From: a virus
Length of the DNA stretch: 28,389 bases
Direction: 5' to 3' (one strand)
IMG/VR virus record: IMGVR_UViG_3300047488_000113
Location: 1-28,389 of that record
Part shown: positions 22,749-28,389 of the stretch, piece after piece
How positions within the stretch are numbered: position 1 is the stretch's first letter
How the letters are laid out: each line of letters begins with the position of its first letter
The notes under the pieces: model-generated
Told to the model about the DNA's origin: nothing
Databases searched by the model: none
Seen by the model: the letters and a program-made list of their open reading frames with translations, nothing else
Made by a program: the position numbers and the translations under genes

Positions 22749-22928
22749 TTACTCCTCGTCAAACACCACTTTTTTGTATCCGTTGCGAACCTGTATTTGG
22801 TTCTTTTTTATGCACACAACATTGCGCTGGTCAACCATTGCCCCGGCTGGCAGCAAGTCAGGGTTCACGGAATCTATGACACCCATGAAATTTTCAATCA
22901 GCGTTATGTCCTTGAAATTCTCAGCCAA
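22749..22928 (-). CDS. Short ORF resembling the N-terminal arm of a tail-hub protein (59 aa)
   Basis: A 59-residue ORF starting at TTG (22926-22928). An in-frame TAG (22938-22940) lies four codons upstream, so TTG is the only usual start before an internal ATG at residue 15, and AGGAGG (22934-22939) is five bases before it. The sequence holds Glu-Asn-Phe-Met-Gly-Val (12-17), Asn-Pro-Asp-Leu-Leu-Pro-Ala-Gly-Ala-Met-Val-Asp-Gln-Arg-Asn-Val-Val (22-38) and Val-Arg-Asn-Gly-Tyr-Lys (47-52). This is the usual opening of P22 gp10 / T7 gp12-like hub proteins. The hub body at 19047-21317 lacks such an opening, so this looks like its separately coded arm. It overlaps the adaptor gene by 8 bases. Confidence 0.7.
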   Translation of the reverse strand: MAENFKDITLIENFMGVIDSVNPDLLPAGAMVDQRNVVCIKKNQIQVRNGYKKVVFDEE

Positions 22929-24162
22929 TGTTGCCTCCTAACGGGAACGATGCAAGCCTTGGCCTGATGTATGTATCCGGGCTTGCGTTCCTTCTCTGGA
23001 TGATCTTGCTGTCAGCAGCCTGTGCGTTCCTGACTGAAGCCAAATAAAGCTGATAGAGATCCTGTGCGTTGGATTTACTTCGTAGCAAGCTAACTTGGTA
23101 CTCGCATCCACGCAGGAATGGGTCAAGCATCACGCCCTGCTCCACATCTATGGGATCGCTGATGGCGTACTTGCGAGCGCTGAATGTCGTATACAAAGGC
23201 TCATCGACAACCAGCTGTGTTGAGCTAATGACGCCAACGATCTGGCGCTCGTATTCGGCTATGTTGTCGCCGTCCAATCCTGTTGGGAAATCGGAGCTGT
23301 CAGGACTGATCCTTATGATTGATCCGGTAAGTGAGCTGGTGAAGTTTGCGCCTGTCGCCGTGATTGTGGTTGTTGGGCCATTGCTTGTGTCGGCTGCAAC
23401 CGTTCCAGCCGTGTACAATTCGATGGCTATTGGCCTTGCGCCTCTTTGATACAGGTAATCAAAAGACCTGTCTGTCGCAGGGTAAGGGTACACCCGGAAA
23501 CTAAGTCTACCTTGAAGCGAGGAATGTCCAGTAATCGTGTACATGTATGGATCGGCTGAATAGTTGTTGCCGTTTTCCACGCTGCTTAGCCATTCCCTAG
23601 GATGAACATAAGTAAGGTTTGTAAAGTTGCTTTTATTCAAGCCTTCGTCAGCAGACACGAAGTCAATAGGCAAAAGGTATTCGTCACAGAAAAGCCGATA
23701 GGTTGTGCCAGCAGGAAGATCTTGCCTAGGGCTTTGAGCTGAATCAAGAACAGCAAGGGTTGATGTCACAAGGTTGGCAATCTTGTAATTAGCATCTCCA
23801 AGCCTAATTGTTCCGTCAGAAGCCCAGCTTGGGAAAGTACCACCAGTCAAGGTCAGCATCCTTTCATACGCACCACCAGTGTAATCGTAAGTAACAGTGC
23901 CTTGTTGATACACGCCATTGGTGTTGATTCGACCATGGTTGTAATAATAAGTCCAGCGGTGAATCCTTGGAAAAGTCCTGAGCGTATTTTGAATAGCTCG
24001 TCTTACTGTCCTTAAAGCTTCTGTTCCAACATCAGCTCCAAGATAATCCAGCAAATGATTTATCGCATCTTGATAGGTGAACGCTATGCCACGAATGACA
24101 AACTGCTTTAGCGGTGCTGACGGAAGCGGTCTTGGATTGATATTGATGTTCGTGTTTGACAT
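22921..24162 (-). CDS. Head-tail adaptor protein (P22 gp4 / T7 gp11-like)
   Basis: A 413-residue adaptor expected to sit between portal and tail hub. The N-terminal helical part (30-75) has Asp-Ala-Ile-Asn-His-Leu-Leu, Arg-Arg-Ala-Ile and Phe-Pro-Arg-Ile-His-Arg-Trp-Thr-Tyr-Tyr-Tyr. A beta domain follows with Gly-Thr-Val-Thr-Tyr, Tyr-Glu-Arg-Met-Leu-Thr-Leu and Ser-Trp-Ala-Ser-Asp-Gly-Thr-Ile-Arg (88-120). Leu-Pro-Ile-Asp-Phe (164-168) and a Tyr-Gln-Arg-Gly-Ala-Arg-Pro motif come later. This architecture is common in short-tailed phage adaptors with inserted beta domains. The start abuts the stop of the upstream gene. Its position before the hub arm and hub supports the call; I recognise the pattern but cannot confirm a family number. 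Confidence 0.72.
   Translation of the reverse strand: MSNTNININPRPLPSAPLKQFVIRGIAFTYQDAINHLLDYLGADVGTEALRTVRRAIQNTLRTFPRIHRWTYYYNHGRINTNGVYQQGTVTYDYTGGAYERMLTLTGGTFPSWASDGTIRLGDANYKIANLVTSTLAVLDSAQSPRQDLPAGTTYRLFCDEYLLPIDFVSADEGLNKSNFTNLTYVHPREWLSSVENGNNYSADPYMYTITGHSSLQGRLSFRVYPYPATDRSFDYLYQRGARPIAIELYTAGTVAADTSNGPTTTITATGANFTSSLTGSIIRISPDSSDFPTGLDGDNIAEYERQIVGVISSTQLVVDEPLYTTFSARKYAISDPIDVEQGVMLDPFLRGCEYQVSLLRSKSNAQDLYQLYLASVRNAQAADSKIIQRRNASPDTYIRPRLASFPLGGNIG
22934..22939 (-). promoter_or_regulatory. Ribosome-binding site deciding a TTG start
   Basis: AGGAGG lies five bases before the TTG at 22926-22928, inside the 3' end of the adaptor gene. With the in-frame stop just upstream it fixes the start of the 59-residue ORF. 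Confidence 0.72.
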
Positions 24163-24822
24163 TTATGACACCGTTATGGTTGTAGGGTTGTTAGCCAAAT
24201 AAGCTTCGTCAAGAACCCATAGATAATAAGTCCCAACATCCAACAGGAATACAGCTTGACCAAAATTGTTTGTCCTGCCACTGGCAATCACATTGTCGCC
24301 AGCAAGATCAGTTGAAACCCATACGGCAGCAGCCACAACCGGCACATCTCCGGCTGTGCTATGAACAGTAACAGTGTGACTTTTTGCTCCAGCTCCAGCT
24401 GGATTTGTGAACGGCATGTCAAGGTGAACCAATACTTCTTCTTCAAGCGTACCGTTAAAGCTGACACTAACCAAAACATACAGTGCGCCAGAAAGAAAGG
24501 CTTGATTAGGAACATCGACCCGGTACAACCCACCGGCAACAGATTGATTTAATTCGATAAAGCCACCTGACACCCAAGAAGCAGCCGGTGACGCCAAGGA
24601 GACAAGGTTAAAACTTACAGGGTTAGCGCCTTCTCTAGTGTAACTAGCTGAAGCTCCCGGAGAATCAAATGACAGCCCCTTTTTAGACCTGCCAGTCAAG
24701 CCACGAATTTTCATCACCAACGATTTGCTGCTTGAATTAGGAGTGATTCTGTAAGCCATCGGATCAGCCTCATCGTCTATAATAGTGGCCAGACTGCTGG
24801 TGTTCAGAAACGGAAAACTCAT
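24163..24822 (-). CDS. Beta-sandwich adhesin-like virion protein (219 aa)
   Basis: Two beta domains. Residues 1-135 include Leu-Thr-Gly-Arg-Ser-Lys-Lys-Gly-Leu-Ser-Phe, Trp-Val-Ser-Gly-Gly-Phe-Ile-Glu-Leu (83-92) and Gly-Leu-Tyr-Arg-Val-Asp-Val-Pro (97-104). Residues 145-219 look like a carboxypeptidase-regulatory/Ig-type module (Ala-Val-Trp-Val-Ser-Thr-Asp, Thr-Asn-Asn-Phe-Gly-Gln-Ala-Val-Phe, Gly-Thr-Tyr-Tyr-Leu-Trp-Val). Such proteins are often head fibres or surface modules that bind cells or glycans. The ribosome-binding site is weak, with the upstream stop 13 bases before the start. It directly precedes the adaptor. No enzymatic motif is visible. Confidence 0.7.
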   Translation of the reverse strand: MSFPFLNTSSLATIIDDEADPMAYRITPNSSSKSLVMKIRGLTGRSKKGLSFDSPGASASYTREGANPVSFNLVSLASPAASWVSGGFIELNQSVAGGLYRVDVPNQAFLSGALYVLVSVSFNGTLEEEVLVHLDMPFTNPAGAGAKSHTVTVHSTAGDVPVVAAAVWVSTDLAGDNVIASGRTNNFGQAVFLLDVGTYYLWVLDEAYLANNPTTITVS

Positions 24823-24835
24823 AGCCTATGGTACC

Positions 24836-25162
24836 CTATTGCTCTATTTTTTCCACAGTTATATGGGGATCGGCGTTTAAAAGTTTTGATTCAATCATTC
24901 CTAGCTCTATCACTTCAAGGAATGAACCAATCGCCTTGGATATATCACGCCAGTCAACAGGCTTGCCATCTATGAACCAATCAATTATCTTGACCGCTAT
25001 CTCGATGTTAGGCACATCCAGAGATGAAGTTCTTGGCACTAAATTAAAAAATATTTTTGAAATTAATTTGATAGCTTGAATCTTGTCTGCGTCACTTCGC
25101 AGCATATTTTCCCTGTAAAGCTCAACTAAAAACTTGCAATCATCCCTTGCTTTCCATATCAT
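24836..25162 (-). CDS. Hypothetical helical protein (108 aa)
   Basis: Unrecognised. An all-helical 108-residue protein with alternating Leu/Ile and charged residues and Trp62 and Trp70, with no membrane segment. It overlaps the HNH gene's 3' end by 23 bases, with AAAAGG seven bases before the ATG inside that gene. The overlap ties its expression to the HNH nuclease. It could be a small packaging or regulatory protein, but nothing in the sequence says so. Confidence 0.66.
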   Translation of the reverse strand: MIWKARDDCKFLVELYRENMLRSDADKIQAIKLISKIFFNLVPRTSSLDVPNIEIAVKIIDWFIDGKPVDWRDISKAIGSFLEVIELGMIESKLLNADPHITVEKIEQ

Positions 25163-25478
25163 TTTTAAGCCTTTTGCTTATTTTTTCCAAGAAAGCTTTG
25201 GTGTCTTTAACGACATCCGGGTTCCAAGCTTTCCAGTCAAGCAAATGCCCCCATACAAAATGGCAGTTACCTGAGTTTTCGCACAGCACTATCAGGTTGC
25301 TTTCCTCCAGTTCGAGGGAAGCGTCCACATGATACGGGATTATATGGTGGCACTCAAGCTTTTTAACATTACCACAGGCTGCACAAGACGGATTTTTTTT
25401 AAGGAAAGCACTCCTTACTTTTTTCCAAGACCCGGATCTTGGTGGCATACCTAAGGAAAGTTTCTTATTCCAATACAT
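25140..25478 (-). CDS. HNH endonuclease
   Basis: A 112-residue HNH nuclease. Cys32-x-x-Cys35 and Cys66/Cys72 probably hold a zinc ion. His44-His45-Ile-Ile-Pro supplies the general base, Asn61 the central Asn, and His73 the metal-binding His of the beta-beta-alpha-metal fold. Upstream, Gly-Ser-Trp-Lys-Lys-Val-Arg (16-22) is a common leader in phage HNH proteins, and the Trp-rich tail Asp-Trp-Lys-Ala-Trp-Asn-Pro (81-87) is also familiar in environmental phages. Phage HNH proteins can aid packaging or be free-standing homing nucleases. Here no terminase is within view, so either is possible. The start ATG overlaps the preceding gene by 14 bases. Confidence 0.88.
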   Translation of the reverse strand: MYWNKKLSLGMPPRSGSWKKVRSAFLKKNPSCAACGNVKKLECHHIIPYHVDASLELEESNLIVLCENSGNCHFVWGHLLDWKAWNPDVVKDTKAFLEKISKRLKNDMESKG

Positions 25479-25779
25479 TCTTTAGGATCCTCAAGGCTAT
25501 CTCAATGATAATACCCCAAGGAACAATACCCTTAACAGGCTCATGGCTACCGCTTGCCATGGCAAGCAGAGCTTCAAGCGTAAGCGCATCGTCATCATCT
25601 GTTCTAGCGTCCAAGTTTTTGACAACAGGCTTGTCAGACTTTGAAACTTGAGCTATGGCATAACCAGCCAAATTCCAAGCAGCTTGATAAACCAAATTGT
25701 TATCAATTGTTTTTCCACGGATCTTGTCAATCAAGATCATCAATGCGTCTGTAGGTATGCTTTCAGGAAACTGGATCAT
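25465..25779 (-). CDS. Hypothetical protein with hydrophobic C-terminus (104 aa)
   Basis: Unrecognised. Residues 1-85 are a mixed helical, partly acidic segment with an Asp run near 62-65; residues 86-104 are hydrophobic (Gly-Ile-Val-Pro-Trp-Gly-Ile-Ile-Ile) and could touch a membrane or form an interface. The ATG at 25779 is preferred over a TTG at 25809 because AGGAGG (25785-25790) is five bases upstream. It overlaps the membrane-protein gene before it (15-17 bases) and the HNH gene after it. With its neighbour it could form part of a lysis or membrane module, which is inference from arrangement. Confidence 0.66.
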   Translation of the reverse strand: MIQFPESIPTDALMILIDKIRGKTIDNNLVYQAAWNLAGYAIAQVSKSDKPVVKNLDARTDDDDALTLEALLAMASGSHEPVKGIVPWGIIIEIALRILKNVLE

Positions 25780-26041
25780 TTTTACCTCCTTTTTTAAGTT
25801 TTTCGTCAAAAAGTTTTTCGTTTATAAGTTGAACCTTAGTGTCAATTGCTCCTTGGACTGTGACTATTTTTCCAATCAAATCCTTTAGCTCGTCAATGAA
25901 TGACATGTGCTTATCTTTTAGCGGAACAATTACATGGATTCCAAGCCAAACTACTATTTTGTAGAACCCAAAACCCATCCCAATCATCACGGAAACTGGT
26001 ATCCCTAACTTGTCAATCAAAACAACCCATTCTGATGGCAT
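25763..26041 (-). CDS. Small one-helix membrane protein, holin-like candidate (92 aa)
   Basis: A short N-terminal part, one strongly hydrophobic segment (about residues 12-40, rich in Val, Ile, Gly, Met and Phe), and a charged helical C-terminus from residue 41 with Asp-Glu-Leu-Lys-Asp and Lys-Leu-Lys-Lys-Gly-Gly-Lys. This topology fits small phage membrane proteins, including single-helix holins, but also unrelated envelope proteins. AGGAGG at 26047-26052 gives a strong start. It follows the papain-like peptidase gene after a 68-base gap that may hold a promoter. Holin function is a guess from size, topology and context. Confidence 0.68.
   Translation of the reverse strand: MPSEWVVLIDKLGIPVSVMIGMGFGFYKIVVWLGIHVIVPLKDKHMSFIDELKDLIGKIVTVQGAIDTKVQLINEKLFDEKLKKGGKNDPVS
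25785..25790 (-). promoter_or_regulatory. Ribosome-binding site deciding an internal ATG start
   Basis: AGGAGG sits inside the 3' end of the upstream membrane-protein gene, five bases before the ATG at 25779, and argues against the longer TTG-initiated version. Confidence 0.65.
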
Positions 26042-26065
26042 AGAAACCTCCTAGGAGCTTGTTAT

Positions 26066-26094
26066 TTTGTAGCAAAATAGGGAATAATTAACAA
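26066..26094 (-). promoter_or_regulatory. Weak promoter candidate in the longest late-block gap
   Basis: On the - strand TTGTTA (26094-26089) and TACAAA (26071-26066) are separated by 17 bases, resembling -35 and -10 boxes with four of six matches each. It lies in the 68-base gap between the peptidase and membrane-protein genes. The same stretch contains inverted repeats (26058-26064 with 26089-26095; 26063-26069 with 26073-26079). There is no T-run after the hairpin, so it is not an obvious terminator. Confidence 0.28.
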
Positions 26095-26109
26095 GAAAAT
26101 ATATTGAGC

Positions 26110-27102
26110 TTACATTCGCCAGCTTACATTTTGCGTAGGAAAACCGTTAAACTGCGAATACGCAAAACACTCGTCCCTGCATATCCAGTCCATGTCCGAA
26201 TCGGTAATCCAGAACCCGCCGGGAGGCTCGCCGTAGCTTCCGCATGGTTCACCGTGAACCTTGGTACCCCAGCTATTAAGGACATAATAGATCCAGCCAA
26301 GCTCAGGGTGCTTAACCACGCCAATTACGCACATTTGATGGCCCCAAGAATCAGTGCGTTTTGCCAACCTGACAGGAGGAGTTCCAACAATTTTTGGAAC
26401 CAGCGGGCTAGTGCCAAACATGCTGGCAATTGTCAACGGATAATAATTAAGTAATGCTTGGCGAGCTTCAGTGGAATTTTTCATTTGAGCTGCGCTTTTA
26501 ATAAGGTGTTTTCTACTTAGAGAAAGCCATTTTTCTTTGATGGCATCGCCGTCAGACCACTCCATTTCAGCGTGAGATCCCCAAGTAAGCCCATCAGACG
26601 ACACTGGCTGAGGAAGTTCTTGAATGTCGGCTTCGACAATTCCATCCACTCTCATAGCCTCAGCAATGGCGCTTCCAAACGACCCTTCTCCACGCCCGTG
26701 CATGCCAGCTATAGCTCTAGACCTTCCATATGGAAGCAGCCAGAATGGCGTCTTTACTAATTCAGCATCGCCAAGCCTGATTGACTCTACAGCTTGAAGG
26801 TACCACATTGCTTGCCCAAGACCGTTGCCAACGCACGAACCAGTTTGCTGATAAAAAGTCTCAAAATGCTGGCCTTTATTAGCTTTTTTAGAAAAGTCCC
26901 AGAGAAAAGCTTGCTCTCTAGCATCGTCATTTTCACCAGCCAGCTTAAATTCAACAAAATTAGCCTTAGCCATTTTGTCTATTTCTTTTTGTTTTTCATT
27001 CATATCCTCGGGAGCAATTCTTCCAAAATTCCAATTAGCTTCTTCTTGACCAAGAAATGGAATTTTACCGCCAACAGATTTAAAAAAAGATGCTTCGTTC
27101 AT
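26110..27102 (-). CDS. Papain-like (C1 family) cysteine peptidase
   Basis: A 330-residue protein with a papain-type active site. Gln85/Gln86 precede Thr-Gly-Ser-Cys90-Val-Gly, the expected nucleophile; Ser-Trp-Gly-His255 is the catalytic His; Leu-Asn276-Ser-Trp-Gly is the Asn of the triad with the family's NSWG signature. Residues 1-75 look like a short pro-region or linker, without a signal peptide. The C-terminal Gly/Trp/Cys-rich part completes the fold. The ATG at 27102 follows GAGG and is preferred over TTG at 27120. Uses could be virion maturation, an envelope-degrading virion enzyme, or host lysis. Its neighbours encode a secreted and a membrane protein, which favours an envelope target, but this is inference. 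Confidence 0.85.
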   Translation of the reverse strand: MNEASFFKSVGGKIPFLGQEEANWNFGRIAPEDMNEKQKEIDKMAKANFVEFKLAGENDDAREQAFLWDFSKKANKGQHFETFYQQTGSCVGNGLGQAMWYLQAVESIRLGDAELVKTPFWLLPYGRSRAIAGMHGRGEGSFGSAIAEAMRVDGIVEADIQELPQPVSSDGLTWGSHAEMEWSDGDAIKEKWLSLSRKHLIKSAAQMKNSTEARQALLNYYPLTIASMFGTSPLVPKIVGTPPVRLAKRTDSWGHQMCVIGVVKHPELGWIYYVLNSWGTKVHGEPCGSYGEPPGGFWITDSDMDWICRDECFAYSQFNGFPTQNVSWRM

Positions 27103-27109
27103 ACTTACC

Positions 27110-27829
27110 TCATTTAGCAAGTTTAGCTAAAGTTTCAGATATCATTTTAAATTCTCGGTAAAACAAGTCCCGATCATTTTTATTTATAACTTTTTCTGTT
27201 GATGTTGGGGCCAACGCATTGAGATAACTTCCAATAAAATCCCTGACATCCTGTATGTCATCAGGTGTCAAGGAAGCAAGCGAAAGCTTTATGCCATATT
27301 CGTACAAATCTTTGATGGTTTTGTACGATTCGTCCTGAGATGCCAAAGAAAGTTTTCCGTACACAGACGACAAAAGCTTTACGCAATCAATTTTCTTTGA
27401 TTCTTGGTTTTTATCAATGATTGATTTTAGCTTGGATTCAAAAGCTGAAACAGGGTCAACCGGAGTTGGAGGCACAGGCGCTGGCTGCTGGCCAGCTACA
27501 GTAACCAAGCACAGTTGAGGGTCTGTGGGAATGTCATTCATCGAAGTGTAGACAAACACACGGTAATCACCGGGTATTGTGGCACAAAATATGGCCCACA
27601 AACCACTGTCTGACACCACAAGGTCATTCTCGTCAGACGCCGAAAACCATTTAACTACTTTTCCATTGGTCTGCACTGACAATTTAACCAGTCTTCCCGG
27701 TTTAGCTTGAACCTTGTCGGCTATTTTTATATATGGTTCGTCTTTTACAACGGTTTTTTTTGAATCTTGAGCGTTGCAAGCAATACAAAACAAACACAAA
27801 AAAACAAATCCACTGAAAAACCTAATCAT
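27110..27829 (-). CDS. Secreted Ig-like protein with Pro linker (239 aa)
   Basis: Residues 1-20 form a signal peptide: Met-Ile-Arg, then a Phe/Leu/Cys-rich core ending Cys15-Ile-Ala-Cys18-Asn-Ala. Cys18 could be lipidated, but the position at -3 is Cys, so a lipobox is doubtful. Residues 35-112 are an Ig-like beta domain with Lys-Pro-Gly-Arg-Leu-Val-Lys-Leu (43-50), Trp-Ala-Ile-Phe (78-81) and Gly-Asp-Tyr-Arg-Val-Phe-Val-Tyr (87-94). A Pro-rich linker (115-126) leads to a helical domain (127-239). From memory, this layout is very common in Planctomycetes and phages linked to them. The start overlaps the preceding stop as ATGA (27826-27829). The function is unknown; the protein should be exported into the host envelope. 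Confidence 0.8.
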   Translation of the reverse strand: MIRFFSGFVFLCLFCIACNAQDSKKTVVKDEPYIKIADKVQAKPGRLVKLSVQTNGKVVKWFSASDENDLVVSDSGLWAIFCATIPGDYRVFVYTSMNDIPTDPQLCLVTVAGQQPAPVPPTPVDPVSAFESKLKSIIDKNQESKKIDCVKLLSSVYGKLSLASQDESYKTIKDLYEYGIKLSLASLTPDDIQDVRDFIGSYLNALAPTSTEKVINKNDRDLFYREFKMISETLAKLAK

Positions 27830-28383
27830 TGGATTGCCTCCACTTCTTCGATAGTTGTGGCTTCATTTACTGCACGGCGTTTGGCAGCAAAGTCATCAGA
27901 CATTTGCGACCTTGCTGCGCCATAGCGCAAAAGCAACAGTGTCATTTCTGATATGTCATTGAAATTAACCACGGAATTATTCATGGCTATGATTGACGGC
28001 ACAGGAAGGCTAGAAGCTACGGCTTCTTTGGCAAGCGTGTATGCTCCAACCAAAAGCGCCACATCAGCAGATGTTATCCCCAAGGAAAAACCTTGGCCTG
28101 AGTCCCATCCAGTTTGCTCCAATTTTATCCAATCATTATTTATTTTTAACAGTTTATAAGTTTTTGCTTGAGCTAAACTGTCGCCATCTGCTTCTGGTAT
28201 ATAATTATCTACTTGATTTATTATTGAAGTTAAATAGTTTCCTATTTCTGAAGAAACAGGCACTGGCATTGTTACATTTTTAGTTAAATTAAATTCGTTT
28301 TTTTTGTCTAATGTTAAATTATATATGTCTTCGTATTGATCATTTACAAGTCTTTTTGTTTTAAAAACAGCAAGGTGTATCAC
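27826..28383 (-). CDS. DUF4376-like virion protein, 5' end uncertain at the window edge (at least 185 aa)
   Basis: The frame is open to the window end, so the GTG at 28383 may not be the true start. The N-terminal half is beta-rich and polar. The C-terminal 90 residues, with Leu-Gly-Ile-Thr-Ser-Ala-Asp-Val, Leu-Val-Gly, Tyr-Gly-Ala-Ala-Arg and a final Lys-Arg-Arg-Ala-Val-Asn-Glu-Ala-Thr-Thr-Ile-Glu-Glu-Val-Glu-Ala-Ile, resemble DUF4376, a domain found in phage tail-associated proteins. It overlaps the secreted Ig-like gene by four bases and is the first late gene visible here. Upstream genes (beyond 28389) would be expected to include other structural genes. Confidence 0.62.
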   Translation of the reverse strand: MIHLAVFKTKRLVNDQYEDIYNLTLDKKNEFNLTKNVTMPVPVSSEIGNYLTSIINQVDNYIPEADGDSLAQAKTYKLLKINNDWIKLEQTGWDSGQGFSLGITSADVALLVGAYTLAKEAVASSLPVPSIIAMNNSVVNFNDISEMTLLLLRYGAARSQMSDDFAAKRRAVNEATTIEEVEAIQ

Positions 28384-28389
28384 AATTAT

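Noticed and set aside
26063-26079. Hairpin as terminator of the peptidase gene
   Set aside because: The stem is AT-rich and is not followed by Ts on the - strand.
1-28389. tRNA genes, CRISPR arrays and insertion sequences
   Set aside because: I looked for cloverleaf-like ends, regularly spaced repeats and transposase motifs and found none; almost every base is in a supported gene.

Overview
The window is almost wholly coding and reads as about 28 kb of a tailed-phage genome, probably with a short-tailed (podovirus-like) virion. The evidence is a phage recombination module (YqaJ-type exonuclease plus RecT), a head-tail adaptor, a tail-hub protein of the P22 gp10 / T7 gp12 kind, and a run of very large, low-complexity proteins of the kind injected by short-tailed phages. 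No tape-measure, tail-tube or baseplate gene is visible. Several late proteins remind me of sequences common in Planctomycetes and freshwater phage contigs: the Pro-Gly-Arg-Leu Ig-like secreted protein, the HNH protein, the small Cys-motif protein and the opening of the 1392-residue protein. That host hint rests on memory, not on a search.

The layout is two convergent blocks. Positions 1-5523 (+ strand) are an early operon: two unknown genes, a mid-sized serine recombinase, a small unknown, a DUF6378-like protein, a PD-(D/E)XK-like nuclease, a YqaJ exonuclease, RecT, a strong intrinsic terminator at 4808-4838, one unknown and a DUF1064 nuclease-like gene. Most of these genes overlap or abut and are probably translationally coupled.

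Positions 28389-5510 (- strand) are the late operon. In transcription order it runs: a DUF4376-like protein (cut by the window edge), a secreted Ig-like protein, a papain-like peptidase, a one-helix membrane protein, a small unknown, an HNH nuclease, an unknown, an adhesin-like beta protein, the adaptor, a 59-residue ORF that looks like the N-terminal arm of a hub protein, four small beta-rich genes, the hub, a 979-residue Cys-rich protein, a Cys-motif protein, a small virion protein, two paralogous Ala/Gln-rich proteins, and three proteins of 1112, 202 and 1392 residues that are probably ejected with the DNA. The two blocks overlap tail-to-tail by 14 bp at 5510-5523.

Portal, capsid, terminase, DNA polymerase and helicase are not in the window and probably lie beyond its edges. 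The points most worth a second look are the apparent split of the hub gene (22749-22928 versus 19047-21317), the peptidase/secreted/membrane cassette at 25763-27829 in a window with no recognisable classical endolysin, the 24-cysteine 979-residue protein, the tandem paralogues at 13672-15144, and the terminator set directly against a ribosome-binding site at 4808-4847. No tRNA, CRISPR array or insertion sequence was seen, and no stretch longer than 300 bases lacks a gene.
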